Shown here: one piece after another, positions 8,524 to 17,738 of the stretch
Layout of the letters: the number at the start of each line of letters is the position of its first letter
Numbering within the stretch: position 1 is the first letter of the stretch
From: Cristatella mucedo
Taxonomy: Eukaryota > Bryozoa > Phylactolaemata > Cristatellidae
Length of the DNA: 24,500 nt
Direction: 5' to 3'
Assembly (NCBI GenBank): GCA_009760855.2
Contig: WPIO01000142.1
Coordinates: 114,001-138,500, forward strand
Position numbers and translations under genes: made by a program
Notes under the pieces: generated by a model
What the model was told of the DNA's origin: nothing
Databases searched by the model: none
Seen by the model: the letters and a program-made list of their open reading frames with translations, nothing else

Positions 8524-9384
8524 AGGGGGTGAACGCGGAAAACCGTTCTCTATGATGTGGAACCAAAACCACGGTTTAAAACGCCTATTGCGGAATTAGA
8601 TGGCATCGCAGTTCGGCTAGAGCGGCATATAGAAAAATTATAGTTTCTCGCGCTTTTATCTTTCGCACTTCTGCTACGGCGCCGAGCGCGATCCTTGGAG
8701 TGCTCATCGTCAGCCAGTGCGGGCGCGTTCGTCTTTATCGGTGTCATTAAGTCATCGAGTAGCTACACTCTTTTCATCGCGCTCCGGTGCGAATGTCGAA
8801 GTCGTCGGCTTTTACCGCGCTTTTATTGCCGCCTGCTGCCACTGTTTTTCCATCGGCTGCTGCATTCCTTCGACTGTTGATTTCTCATGCCTCCCACACG
8901 ATCGGTCATCCACCTCGGCGGATGAAGCGGGTCAATACAGGTGCCAGCCGGGCACCGTCACGTGGGCCAGGAACGTGTCGGTGACGTGGCCGACGACGAA
9001 GCGCCGACCTAGCGGCGCCGCCCCCCAGTCGAGGCGACGAGCGTTCAGGCGAAGGCTCCTGTCGGTCTGCTGAATACCTAGGCATTGAAAAGTCGGCCTG
9101 CTGAATACGAAGAAGTGCAATCAGCTATTTTGCAGTTGTATAGCCGTTTGGTCAATGCAAGCAGCCGATCCTACAGCATCCGATTCTATCACCAGCGTAC
9201 GAGGTTTCATTGAAGTGAATAGAAATATACCTAAGGTGGCTGTACGCTGACCCTTTCCGGGGCCGTTAGTACAGATATGCCAACCGGTTACTTAGACCAG
9301 ACTTCCTCTGCGTAAGATTAGGTGCATCTTATCTCGACCCAGATTTTCATCTTGTTGCCAGTGTATTTACAAATTTACAATGGA
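8524..9384. other. Stretch with a GC-rich patch; one weak Ig-like peptide
   Basis: It has no firm gene. The part 8690-9075 is GC- and CpG-rich compared with its surroundings and keeps a plus-strand frame open (8717-9073). That frame includes SADEAGQYRCQ (about 8919-8951), which fits the D-x-G-x-Y-x-C pattern of an immunoglobulin fold, followed by RNVSVTW and, in a neighbouring frame, VADDEAPT. The match is short and the flanking sequence does not support a full domain. It could be a decayed exon or chance. Confidence 0.25.
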
Positions 9385-9468
9385 AAATAATTATAATAAT
9401 TGTTGAAGTAATAATGCATTTGTATAATAGCCCAAGAGTACCTAATCTTTCTACACACTTCGGATAGG
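9385..9468 (-). mobile_element. Orphan LINE/SINE-type 3' tail (minus strand)
   Basis: On the minus strand: gaagtgtgtagaaagattag, gtactcttgggctattatac, aaatgcattattac, then A/T-rich. The order matches the LINE family tail, with moderate divergence. No coding sequence adjoins. Confidence 0.55.
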
Positions 9469-9484
9469 CTGGAAAGAAGCAGGT

Positions 9485-9739
9485 GAACTGATTGCAGCAA
9501 TGAAAATGCACAGCCGTGGGTGGAACACACGCATACACGTAAAGACGAATAACTTGGATGAAGCAAATGGTGAAAGTATGATTTGCTGTAAATGTATTCA
9601 AGACTGGCGTAGTCGTGATATCCGCCACCTAAGAGTTCCTCTTTTGCCGCACAGCGGAGCAAAAGACGGGGGTGGGACTCTTGAGAATTGTATGTCTGAA
9701 TTGTATGCCTTAGCTGAACGATCCGACTTATTGAACTGA
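9485..9739 (+). other. Unassigned open frame, 79 codons
   Basis: A plus-strand frame runs to a stop at about 9737-9739, with an ATG at 9500 and peptides such as NNLDEANGESMICCKCIQDW and LENCMSELYALAERSDLLN. A strong 5' splice-like sequence (gatgggtaagt, about 9785-9795) lies 50 bases downstream but in a different frame. The protein is not recognised, and the overlap with an orphan LINE tail on its left argues that it may be chance. Confidence 0.15.
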
Positions 9740-9968
9740 ACGACCATGTTGATAAGAATGGAATCCCAATTAGTATGTAGTTTAGATGGGTAAGTTAAAA
9801 CGTGAGAAAAAATATTCCGTACGGTAGATAGTGCAGTCGTTACAATGCTTAATCTCTAGCCATGCAGGTCTGAGAGAATTGGCTTAGTTTGCTGCTTTTG
9901 GCAGCCGTGACAAACAAAATTAGCTACCGAGTGTTACTTCGTCGGCGCAGCTAAAACAAATTTTACAG

Positions 9969-10105
9969 CTGGTTTGGTCCAGCGGTTAAGGGACTCGCCC
10001 CGACCAAGGTCTGGCTGAGGTCGCAGGCTCGAGCCCCGAGGCATATGTAGAGCGCCTGAATAGAGATTAAGTTCTCTTTGGGCTCTATACAAATGAATTT
10101 TATTC
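9969..10105 (+). mobile_element. SINE-A copy 2
   Basis: Head ctggtttggtccagcggtta, box B ggctcgagccccgaggc, linker atatgtag, tail agcgcctgaatagagattaa then gttctctttgggctctatac and aaatgaatttta. It is collinear with copies 1 and 3, with only scattered substitutions. The A/T end runs into attcatttatatttattc, which is AT-rich flank or target sequence. Confidence 0.88.
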
Positions 10106-10473
10106 ATTTATATTTATTCAAATATCAGCATGTAGATAGCTTCTTTGACGTGTGGACGGAATTTGACATGCATTTATTTACTGAGTTGGCTGGGATACTT
10201 TTTATCTAAGCATGCCCGAAGCATTTTTGCAGCATTTCAAGATTGAACGTTGGATGACTTGACTTCGAAGCAGTGTGGTCGCCCTGAGAAAGTTGATTCT
10301 TGAGAAAAAAGCGTGTATATTACGCGTACAGGCTACTGGCGATGTCAATTATACCCGTCGAGACGACAGGCGATCAAGAAGAACTTGAGGATCCACAGCG
10401 TCCAGTACCATTGAAAAACAAAACATACGTAACAGCGAGAATATCTCTTAAGTAAGCACTCCCGAGAATGCCA
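10106..10473. other. Stretch without recognisable gene
   Basis: I see only short open frames, such as FFDVWTEFDMHLFTELAG on the plus strand near 10140-10200, too short to call. No repeat or RNA gene was recognised. Confidence 0.4.
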
Positions 10474-10477
10474 CTAA

Positions 10478-10700
10478 CGTAGTAGCGCTGCCGTCTCTAT
10501 GGAGTGATTAGCTTTAAATTGTGACTGGAATTTACCTGCAAAGTGTGAAGTGAGCATTTCATTGTAAGCGTTTAGCTGCACGACCACCGCTCTTCTGAGT
10601 TGCTTCGATGGGAAATGCAGAAGGGGAAGTGGGAGGAAGTTATTTCGGTTCTTCTGGTCTAGCTTTGGATTAATATAATATTTTAGTGGCGAGCAGCAAA
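10478..10700 (-). mobile_element. LINE reverse-transcriptase N-terminal fragment
   Basis: The minus-strand frame reads NPKLDQKNRNNFLPLPLLHF, PSKQLRRAVVVQLNAY, then FQSQFKANHSIETAALLR. This is the conserved start of the RT domain of CR1/L2-type elements, in which LD-NN-FRPIS-LPFLSK is followed by FQSGFR-NHSTETALL. The catalytic boxes are absent, and the frame breaks just after the TALL motif. It lies opposite in strand to the complete-tail LINE copies and has no 3' tail next to it. Confidence 0.8.
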
Positions 10701-10924
10701 TCAAGGCACGTCACAAGAGCCTCATTGGAGCACGCGGTCTGCGGTGTTGCTAGAGTAGGATGCGAACTCTTAGAAGAGCTTATAAGGAATGGGCATGAAG
10801 TTGGATAATTAATGGAAGCAGAAACGTGGGGTTAGAAAGTAGAGCACGAGGGAAGGAGAGTGGAGAGCTGCAGAGAAAGACGCTCAAACGGGCCTCGATC
10901 TCAGATCATTATTGCAAACATTTA

Positions 10925-11075
10925 CTGGGTCTTAGCAGAAAGGTAAGCTCCGGGCACTTCGTCAGCCAAGTCGCGGGCTCTATTCGTGCCTCAATTTTCT
11001 TCTCTGGCAATTCTTTATTGTCCACTGGAAGCCACTTGGAGCCCGCCAAGACTCTGGCGCCGATGTAGGAACGAG
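10925..11075 (+). mobile_element. SINE-B, degenerate copy
   Basis: It has a tRNA-like head with gtcttagcagaaaggtaagc (box A-like) and a decayed box B (gcgggctctattcgtgcc). The body is ggcaattctttattgtccactgg followed by aagactctggcgccgatgta. The body aligns with the copy at 19055-19210 (gattctttattgccgactgc, aaggctcttctgccgctatg). Divergence is high. Confidence 0.5.
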
Positions 11076-11282
11076 GCTGTGTGTAATCATGCATGTCTTA
11101 CAAAGACAAAAGCCGACAAGCAGCGACGTAAGCAGCGAACTCTGCAAACGAGAATAAGCGCAGGCTTCGAAGCTTCGAATTGATCCAGTTCCCTCCAAGC
11201 GTTTCTTCTCTCAGAGTAACTGCTGGTTGGCGGAACGAGCGTTACAGTGGCGACTACTGGGAGCTCACCAGGTGCGAGTGCC

Positions 11283-11345
11283 TGCCGCTCAGCAGTAAGA
11301 TGCTCGCATTTCACGACCCGAGTCACGGATTCTAGTAATGCCGCA
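11283..11345 (+). mobile_element. tRNA-like fragment, possible SINE-B head
   Basis: The words gatgctcgcatttcacgacc, gagtcacggattctagtaat and gccgcaagcaa follow the order of the SINE-B copy at 5005-5070 (gtgcttacgcttcacgatcc, agatcacgggttcgagtccc, gcag). Box B is mutated. The call is weak. Confidence 0.35.
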
Positions 11346-11680
11346 AGCAACTATATTGCAACTAACTTGTCCTTTGCACGCCCTTTGTAAATAATGCCGT
11401 TAAATCAGCTCACCTTTTCGAATTTTCTTTTAGTGACACGAACTCTTCAGTGCTGCCTCCATTAGAAAACAAGTGTCAACGAAGTTTTACAGAAGTCTTG
11501 TTACTGAAATCAAATTAGTCACTAATTGTCCATTTCGTGTGTGCTCAACACGAATGTGGCAGTTAAAATACAACATTGGCTCTACTTTTTTATAATCAGC
11601 AATAAATTAACGTGTACATCACGAAATGCATGTGAATAGTAATAGGCTTACGGTCAATACCTGTAAAAATGAAGTCGTAG
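11346..11680. other. Stretch without recognisable gene
   Basis: AT-moderate sequence. No coding-like frame, repeat or RNA gene was recognised before the pseudogene stop codon at 11682. Confidence 0.4.
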
Positions 11681-11752
11681 ACTACTTCTTAGATTTCCTC
11701 ACCTGTCTCTTGAACAGCTGTTCGGGAGCATCTCTGGGGAGGGTCCAGCAGT

Positions 11753-11797
11753 ATTGTAGTGGACCATTGACCAGTGCCAGCATTGTAGTGGACCATT
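11753..11797. repeat. 29-bp tandem duplication in the pseudogene
   Basis: The word attgtagtggaccatt occurs at 11753-11768 and 11782-11797, a 29-base period. It duplicates the stretch that encodes the GKWSTTMLA-type motif on the minus strand. Confidence 0.8.
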
Positions 11798-12586
11798 TCC
11801 CCTGGAATCATTGTTCCATTGTTGCGATATCTTTAAGAAAACATTCGCCATGTTCGTCACTAACCATACCACAGTTATCAGGGAAGAAATCCAAATGGAA
11901 ATGGAGGAAGTGGATCTTAAGAGACAAATTAACAGCCAAGTTTCTGATACTGCATCAGTGTATTCTACTAGATCCTTGTAGCTTTCTGCCTTTAAATTCT
12001 CGAGAAAGTTTGTAGACACTAGGTGAAAAGCATTCCATGCTTGTTTCGCGTCACCCCGCACCAAGTTGTTTAACCGGTCATCTTTGAAGAGCTCTTGAAT
12101 ATGAGGATCCACAAAATTACCTCTTTAATCTGCTTTGTTGAGTCAAGGGAATTGTTCATGCAGTTACCGGCGAGCTACCAAAGTCCGGTCCATGGCGTTC
12201 ATTAAGTTCTTCATCAAACCTAGTTTGATGTAAAGGGGTGGGAAGCAGGAGTTTTTGAGCCTCGACAAGAGCTGGTTGCTAGATATTCTTATCTCCGGCC
12301 GCTAAATTTTTTCTGCGAGTTCATTCCTTCCACAAATAGTGCAATTCCCTTGCTCGGCTATCCCACTCACATAGAAACACGTGTATTTTGAATATCCGTG
12401 CTGCAGTCCCACTCAAAAGCGAAACTACCTTAAATCACCACAGCGGTGTCAGCTGTACTTTGTGTACTCAATGAAATTCAGTAGCTGTTTTAAGTTATCG
12501 TATGCCTCATTCACGTGGACTGCATGCGCTACCGGAATAGATAGAAGACGGTGTCCATTGTGGAAAAGCACAGCCTTATGACTCAG

Positions 12587-12640
12587 TGTCGAAGAGTTTA
12601 CTAATAGTCTACATGTCGAAGAGTTTACTAATAGTCTACG
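12587..12640. repeat. 27-bp tandem duplication in the pseudogene
   Basis: The 27-base unit starting tgtcgaagagtttactaata occurs twice in a row with only the last base differing. On the minus strand it doubles the peptide RLLVNSSTC / RLLVNSSTL, where the family normally has a single copy followed by the KAVL-HNG motif. Confidence 0.95.
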
Positions 12641-13542
12641 TTCTTGTGGGTCATGAATGATTAATAAGGCGTTCATGAAGCCCTCAATATTGAAACAGAA
12701 TACCAGATTACTTTTCTTTCTGAAGAAAGGTTCAAAGTGTTGGTGGCGCTTTCGATATAAAGTAATTGTGACATTTTCTTCAAGAAGATTCCATTGTTGG
12801 AGACTTGATCCTTGCAACTCTGCCTTGATCTTGGGTGAGTCCTAATCACGAACCAGGTCATTTAGTTATTCATGTTGTTCCGTGTGGGGTTGACGATGCA
12901 ACGCAGCGGATATCGGGATCAATCACAGCACGCTGACGTACCAGGAGAAGAACAGTTTGGCTCATCCTTGTCGTCATCAGATGAATCAAAAGAATAATCG
13001 GCTGGAGGTTCTGGAATAAAAAGTCCCTCGCCGTGTGAAACTAGTCTCAATGCAGACGGGCTGCTTGGTTTGACTATTTTCGACTTCTTTTGCTTCGTTA
13101 TTTCGCCGGGAAAAGGGACGAACGAAATACAAGTAGCAGTCATTTGTGCGGTTGCTTAACTCCCTTCACGCCATAGGGACTGCAAATGGCATTGACGGTC
13201 GTTTGCCATTCGACCCTCGTGAAAGCTGTTTTTTACGTGCAGAACAGCATATGTATGCGGGCCAAAGTCTTGGTCACCAACAAAGATCCTATGCCTTCTT
13301 CACTTGAGAAGTGATACTTTTCTTCTGGTTAGCAAATGTCACCTACACACAAATATAGCAAACATTGTTCACGGTATTAACGCACTTTTAAGGCATTACA
13401 GTTCTGCATTGCACCTCAATGGATAAAATAACATTTTCATGTAAGAGAAGCTTCAGCTATTTCTACAAAGTCTGAAATATTTTAAATTCTCAACCTTTCC
13501 GACCTTGCTTTATGTCATCAGCTTACTGCAGCACCCGCATGA

Positions 13543-13620
13543 TAGTAATAATATTAATAATAACGCCCTTGTGAGCCCTCGGAGAATTCAATCTCTTTCT
13601 AGGCGCTTTACATTTGCAGC
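13543..13620 (-). mobile_element. Orphan LINE family I 3' tail (minus strand)
   Basis: On the minus strand: gctgcaaatgtaaagcgcct, agaaagagattgaattctcc, gagggctcacaagggcgtta, then (TTATT)-like. It is close to the consensus of the fresh family I copies and has no coding sequence attached. Confidence 0.75.
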
Positions 13621-14109
13621 AAAGGAAACAAGAAAAATGGATTGGATGGTTGGTGGTAGCATGCTCGATAAGCTAAACGAATAAAATTGTCAGAGGTTAC
13701 ATGCGCACCATCAACTTGCAGTAGTATTGCATCGCATCAGAAAATGATGCAATCAACTCTGATGGATTTGTTCATGGCGGCAATTTTCACCACGATGCCA
13801 TATTACACCAATCTAGGCTTATTTAGGATGTTGTTGCAGTCATAATGGATAAATTTACACGGTGAAACATAAAAAATGAACTATATGAAATATCTTCAAA
13901 AAGGAGAGAGCCAACAAAAAATGTGTATAGTTAAATTTTTTGTGTTCGGAACACCTAAAAACTACTGATTAGAATCTTTTTAAGCCAGTAACGATTTAAA
14001 TGTTGACCGGTTTTATCATTATTCGGAATTCCTGAATTATAATGACTGCGAATCTACAACTCACGCACTACTACTACATACTATGAGACTACTACATAGC
14101 GCACACAGG
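13621..14109. other. AT-rich stretch without recognisable gene
   Basis: A/T-rich, with a short CTA-rich piece near 14065-14095 (actactactacatact). No coding-like frame or repeat family was recognised. Confidence 0.5.
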
Positions 14110-16110
14110 TACATGTGACGTGGAATGAGAGTTGCAGTTTATTGCAGCCAATCTTGTCAATTTTCCACGGATTTTGCTATCGGCCCCTACCATTGCTATT
14201 GATTGCCGTGCATTGCTGACAGTTAACAAAAAAATCCTCTTGAAAGTTCCACGGTTTTACTTTGGACGCAGCGGAATGTTATATGTAATGACAATTGAGG
14301 CTTCCGCTCTGCCAATTTCTCTTCAATTTGCCGGAAATTGGGGTATTGACCCAGGACATTGCTGTCGATTGCCGTTCATTGCTCGCGATTGTACGTGCGA
14401 AATTAGTTGAAAGGATTTGATTGCACTTTCAACACAGTGGGCTGTGACTGGTAAGATATATTTGATCTTGGCCCTGTCACTTTCCAGTGATTTGTGGTGG
14501 ACCATAATGGATTGCCGTATTTGCCCGGGCCATTGCCGTCTGTTGCCATGCATTGCCCAAGATTTAACGGTCAGAGCTGGTTGAAATTATATGTGCACGC
14601 AGTGAGATGTTACGTGGAATGAGAATTGGAGCATGGTGCAGCTGATTTCTCCTCGATTTGCCACGGACTTCGGTATTAGTCCCTGCCATTGCTGTCAATT
14701 GCCATGTATTGTTGACAATTAACGTGCAAAATAGCTTGAAAGTCCTACGATTTTACTTTTAGCCCAAAGAAATGTGAAATGCGATGACAATCGGCACTTT
14801 GTGCAGCCAGCCAATTTATTGTCAACTTGCCACGGATTGTAGTGGATTGCTGCTTGGAGCCGAGCCGTTGCCGTAGATTGTCATGCATTGTACAAGCGCA
14901 ATTGCTTAAAATAATGTGGTTGACTTTAACCAGTGTTCTTTGTAACATGCATTAAAAGTTGAAGCATTGCGAAACCGATTTCGTGCATTTTGCATCAGAT
15001 TGCTGTAAATTGAGGTATTGGCCCAGGCCATTGCAGTCGATTGCAGTGCATTGCTGCCGAATGGTCGAGGCGATTGCAGTGAAATTGTGGGTACACAATA
15101 AATGAAGAGTAGAGCAGCGTGTAATCGTAATTAGAGCTTCAAGTGTAAGCATTCTGGTCGCTGTATAGCAGATTCCAGCGTATTTCGGCGGATTGAGGTG
15201 GATTGGGGTATGGGACCGGGTCATTGCAGTCGTTTGCAATTCATTGCATGAGAACGCGTGTGCATAATGGAGCGAAATTTTGCGAATGCACTTTTAACCG
15301 AGTCTATTCCTGTATGCAATGTCAATTAGAGCTTCGCAATGGCGATTTGAGGATGATTTGCTGTGGAATAGTGGATTTCAGAAGTTTTCCATGTCATTTC
15401 AGGCGATTGCCGCTCATTGCCACAGGGCGAGCTTGCACAATTTTTTTTTTATTTTACGTGGTTGTGCACACAGCACGGTTCACTTTAATATGCAATAAAA
15501 CTGGAGCTCGGCACAATGTATTTCGATTTTTATGCGGTGGATTCTGTGGATTAAAGAGGATTGCAGTATTGGCCCGGGCTAGTGCAGTCGATTGCAGCGC
15601 ATGGCACGAGAACGGCTGTGCCAATGTAAGTGAAATTTTGTTGATGCAATTTTCGCAGAGTGTGCTGTCATTTGCAATCAAAAAAGGAGCTTTTCAATCG
15701 GGATTTCTTTCGTTGCACGGTGGAATGCAGTGGATTGCGGTATTGGCCTGGGCCGCTGCAATCTTATTTCAGTGGACTCTGTGAAGACGCGTGAGTGGAA
15801 TCGCGCGAGATTTTCTGGTTACATTGTGCGTGAAGCGTAGTTTGATATTCCAGACTTGTTGGAGCTGTTCGCAGCAGATTTGGGGTGGATTTGACGAGAA
15901 CTAGAATGGATTGCGGTGGATTGCGGTACAGGGGTCCGGCGTCTAAGCTCATTTGCATAAGTGCGAGTGCGCGCAGCGACATGAAATTTTGTGGACAGAT
16001 AAATTCAAATGTGTACCACAATGTCAGCGCAAAATTTGAGCTCGGCGACGCTTACGTCTGTTCGGCGATGGCATAATTAGAGTGGATTGCTGCAATCCGT
16101 CGAACCCGAG
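14110..16110 (+). repeat. Satellite-like array 2, about 11 units averaging 174 bp
   Basis: A recurring core of the form ggtattggcccgggccattgc, then agtcgattgcagtgcattgc, is seen at 14191, 14357, 14531, 14687, 14866, 15029, 15222, 15395, 15579, 15754 and about 15935. The ten spacings are 166, 174, 156, 179, 163, 193, 173, 184, 175 and 181, mean 174. Other words keep their place in each unit: gaaattagttgaaag, aatgttatatg-aatgacaat, gag-cttc and tttgcca-ggatt. Units are strongly diverged from one another and no higher-order structure is visible. Within the core the word attgc repeats every 10 bases. No gene is present; a 193-codon open frame at 15203-15784 spans three units and is best explained as an accident of the repeat. 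Confidence 0.85.
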
Positions 16111-16335
16111 ACTTGGTACCGCTATTAACGCTGCGTTTACGATCTAGTTCTGTACGGACATGGAAGCCGCTACATCCCGTTTGTAACACCACTAGCCGTA
16201 TGTCTTACTAACCGGCAGCCGTGAGTGCTATCGTATTTGCTTAAGGATGCCGACATAAGCAAGATACTTGTTTGCTGGGCTTGATACCGCCTGTCACTAA
16301 TTCTTGGTTAGCGATTCTCTTGAAGTGAGTTATTA
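16111..16335. other. Stretch without recognisable gene
   Basis: Unique-looking sequence between the satellite array and the first orphan tail. Nothing was recognised. Confidence 0.4.
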
Positions 16336-16405
16336 AGTGCACGGATAGATATTTAGCTCTATTAGAGTGCAACGAAAATGACGAACCGTTATTGTTATTA
16401 TTCCT
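16336..16405 (+). mobile_element. Orphan LINE/SINE-type 3' tail
   Basis: The sequence aagtgcacggatagatattt, agctctattagagtgcaacg, aaaatgac, then ttattgttattatt keeps the tail order (aagtgcctag-agagat-a-ctct--gagtgctac-aaaatg). It is strongly diverged. Confidence 0.5.
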
Positions 16406-16709
16406 AAGCTGCTCATAATCCGTTATTGAGAATATCTTTAACGTTCTTCTGTAGTAACGGCTGGCAATCATTAACGTGAATCGCGGTCCACAAATAGTTT
16501 CTCGCTTCCTTGCTTCACTGCTGTTGGCGCACCGCTCTAAAATGCATCACGCTTCTGTTCTTGCAGTAGAAAATGCATCTGCTGTAGCTGTTTAGCGTTA
16601 GTCGAAGGTTGTTCGTTCACTCGCGTAGGACGCTCGCGAGTTCCGTTAGCTTACCGTCGCTGCGTTACCAAAAAACATTGAGTAATGCTTTACATGCATG
16701 CACCATCTG

Positions 16710-16785
16710 TGAAGTGCCTAGAGAGACATTCAGCTTTTTGAGAACGCTATACAAATATGTAATTATAATAGTAATTATTATTACC
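16710..16785 (+). mobile_element. Orphan LINE/SINE-type 3' tail
   Basis: The sequence gaagtgcctagagagacatt, cagctttttgagaacgctat, acaaatatgtaattataata is the same tail type, moderately diverged. The gctatacaaatatg end resembles the SINE-A version more than the LINE family I version. Confidence 0.6.
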
Positions 16786-17259
16786 TACCGTAGAGTTCTT
16801 GCATCACTGACGATCATAACTAACAAGCAGGTTACTAGCCGCCGGCGTAGCTAAGGCAGCTGCCGGCGTGGGAGACCCAGCAGCCCGAAGCGATAAGCGT
16901 TTAGATGTCCATAAACACGTAATTTCTTACGCGCTACGGTCAAATAACAATCACAATACCTTTAAACAGGTCTTACGAATTAGTCTGTAGACTTGTTTAG
17001 TTGCCCTGTTGTTGTTGGCGCACGATATTATAGAGGTTTAACCTGACGGCTGCACGTCTTACCCTAGCTTAGCGGCGCGGCGAGCGGCGGCGCGGCCGGG
17101 GTATGGTGGGGCTTGGCGTGAATTGGCCTGACCCGTGGAACTCGGCTACAGTATTAGGGCGGTTCGAACGTGACCTCGAACGGCCGTAGTCTGACGTCGC
17201 TTAAAATGTGCCGCTACAGTAAATCTCCCTACGACCCTCAGTTTAACTAGTCTTGCTGA
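16786..17259. other. Stretch with a short GC/CpG-rich patch
   Basis: No gene was recognised. Positions 17065-17105 are very rich in G, C and CpG (cggcgcggcgagcggcgg). There is no supporting evidence for a promoter or exon. A short piece at 16840-16870 (gccggcgtagctaaggcagc) looks faintly box A-like but has no box B. Confidence 0.35.
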
Positions 17260-17261
17260 TC

Positions 17262-17450
17262 GCGTTCTTGAATGGCTATGAAGTTACTCAAATAGAATGT
17301 CGCGGAAAAAACTCATTTAGTAGTAGTGGGTAAACTTGAGTACTACTCATAACTTGAAAAGCCTAAGCAATCAAAATAGGGTCTGGCTGCATATTTCCAG
17401 CAGCATCTGCACGAAATCCGCGTGTCCTGTTCCTCTCTAGAGGCCAAAAA
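17262..17450 (+). mobile_element. LINE reverse-transcriptase fragment
   Basis: The plus-strand peptide LADRVLEWMAMKLLK, a stop, then AEKTHLVVVGKLEYY aligns with IRTWMAANFLKLNDDK and LLVVGK in the LINE copies. Further on, atctgcacgaaatccgcg and cctgttcct match positions 2000-2030 of the LINE at 1608. It is directly followed by an oppositely oriented LINE tail (17462), so two events lie side by side. Confidence 0.65.
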
Positions 17451-17461
17451 ATGTCTTAACA

Positions 17462-17540
17462 TGATAATAATAATAATACGATTGATAAAGCGCCCTCAGA
17501 TAACTCTATCGCTTTCTAGGCGCTTTACATCTGCTGCAAA
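17462..17540 (-). mobile_element. Orphan LINE family I 3' tail (minus strand)
   Basis: On the minus strand: cagcagatgtaaagcgccta, gaaagcgatagagttatctg, agggcgctttatcaatcgta, then (TTA)n. Close to consensus, with no coding sequence attached. Confidence 0.75.
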
Positions 17541-17738
17541 GATCGATTGGCTATTGGTACCGAGCTAAATAAGCAACAAGAATAACACGTTTAGGGGTTG
17601 TTTATTCTACCTAAATTGATGACTTACCGCTGGCATATTTTGTTAGCCTCCAGGTTGTACATCAGGGTTAACTTGCAGTAATTCTACACAATACAGCTTT
17701 AAGGCTTGACAATACCTGGGAGTTAACACCGAATGGAT

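Larger units (their letters stand above)
11682..13143 (-). pseudogene. Decayed copy of an uncharacterised repeated invertebrate protein family
   Basis: Read on the minus strand, the whole length of one protein can be followed through several frames. The N-terminal part (13143-12919) has SPSALRLVSHGEGLFIPEPP and an acidic run DSSDDDKDEPN. The middle (12861-12449) has QQWNLLEENVTITLYRKRH, NLVFCFNIEGFMNALLI and LSHKAVLFHNGHRLLSIPVA followed by HAVHVNEAYDNLK. The C-terminal part (about 12290-11682) has FPPLYIKLGLMKNLMNAMD, DPHIQELFKDDRLNNLV, AWNAFHLVSTNFLENLKAES, IHFLHFHLDFFPDNCGMVSD, EHGE--LKDIATME, then a terminal RKSKK and stop (11682-11684). I remember this family as abundant, multicopy and unannotated in arthropods and other invertebrates; its function is unknown to me, and it may be transposon-borne. 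At least four frame changes and several stops make this copy dead. Two short tandem duplications are inside it. Sequence upstream to about 13290 (DFGPHTYAVLHVKNSFHEGR on the minus strand) may belong to it. Confidence 0.85.

Noticed and set aside
11626-12015. 129-codon plus-strand frame
   Set aside because: Antisense shadow of the repeated-family pseudogene, whose conserved motifs are all on the minus strand.
15203-15784. 193-codon plus-strand frame, the longest in the window
   Set aside because: It spans three satellite units whose length (about 174 = 3 x 58) keeps the frame in register. The peptide repeats with the satellite period, is rich in Cys and Ala, and has no recognisable domain.
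14110-16110. CRISPR array
   Set aside because: Repeat units are about 174 bases, strongly diverged and without short identical repeats separated by unique spacers; the context is eukaryotic.
17040-17200. rRNA or CpG-island promoter
   Set aside because: The GC-rich patch is only about 40-60 bases at its core and shows no rRNA words, no adjoining first exon and no promoter elements.
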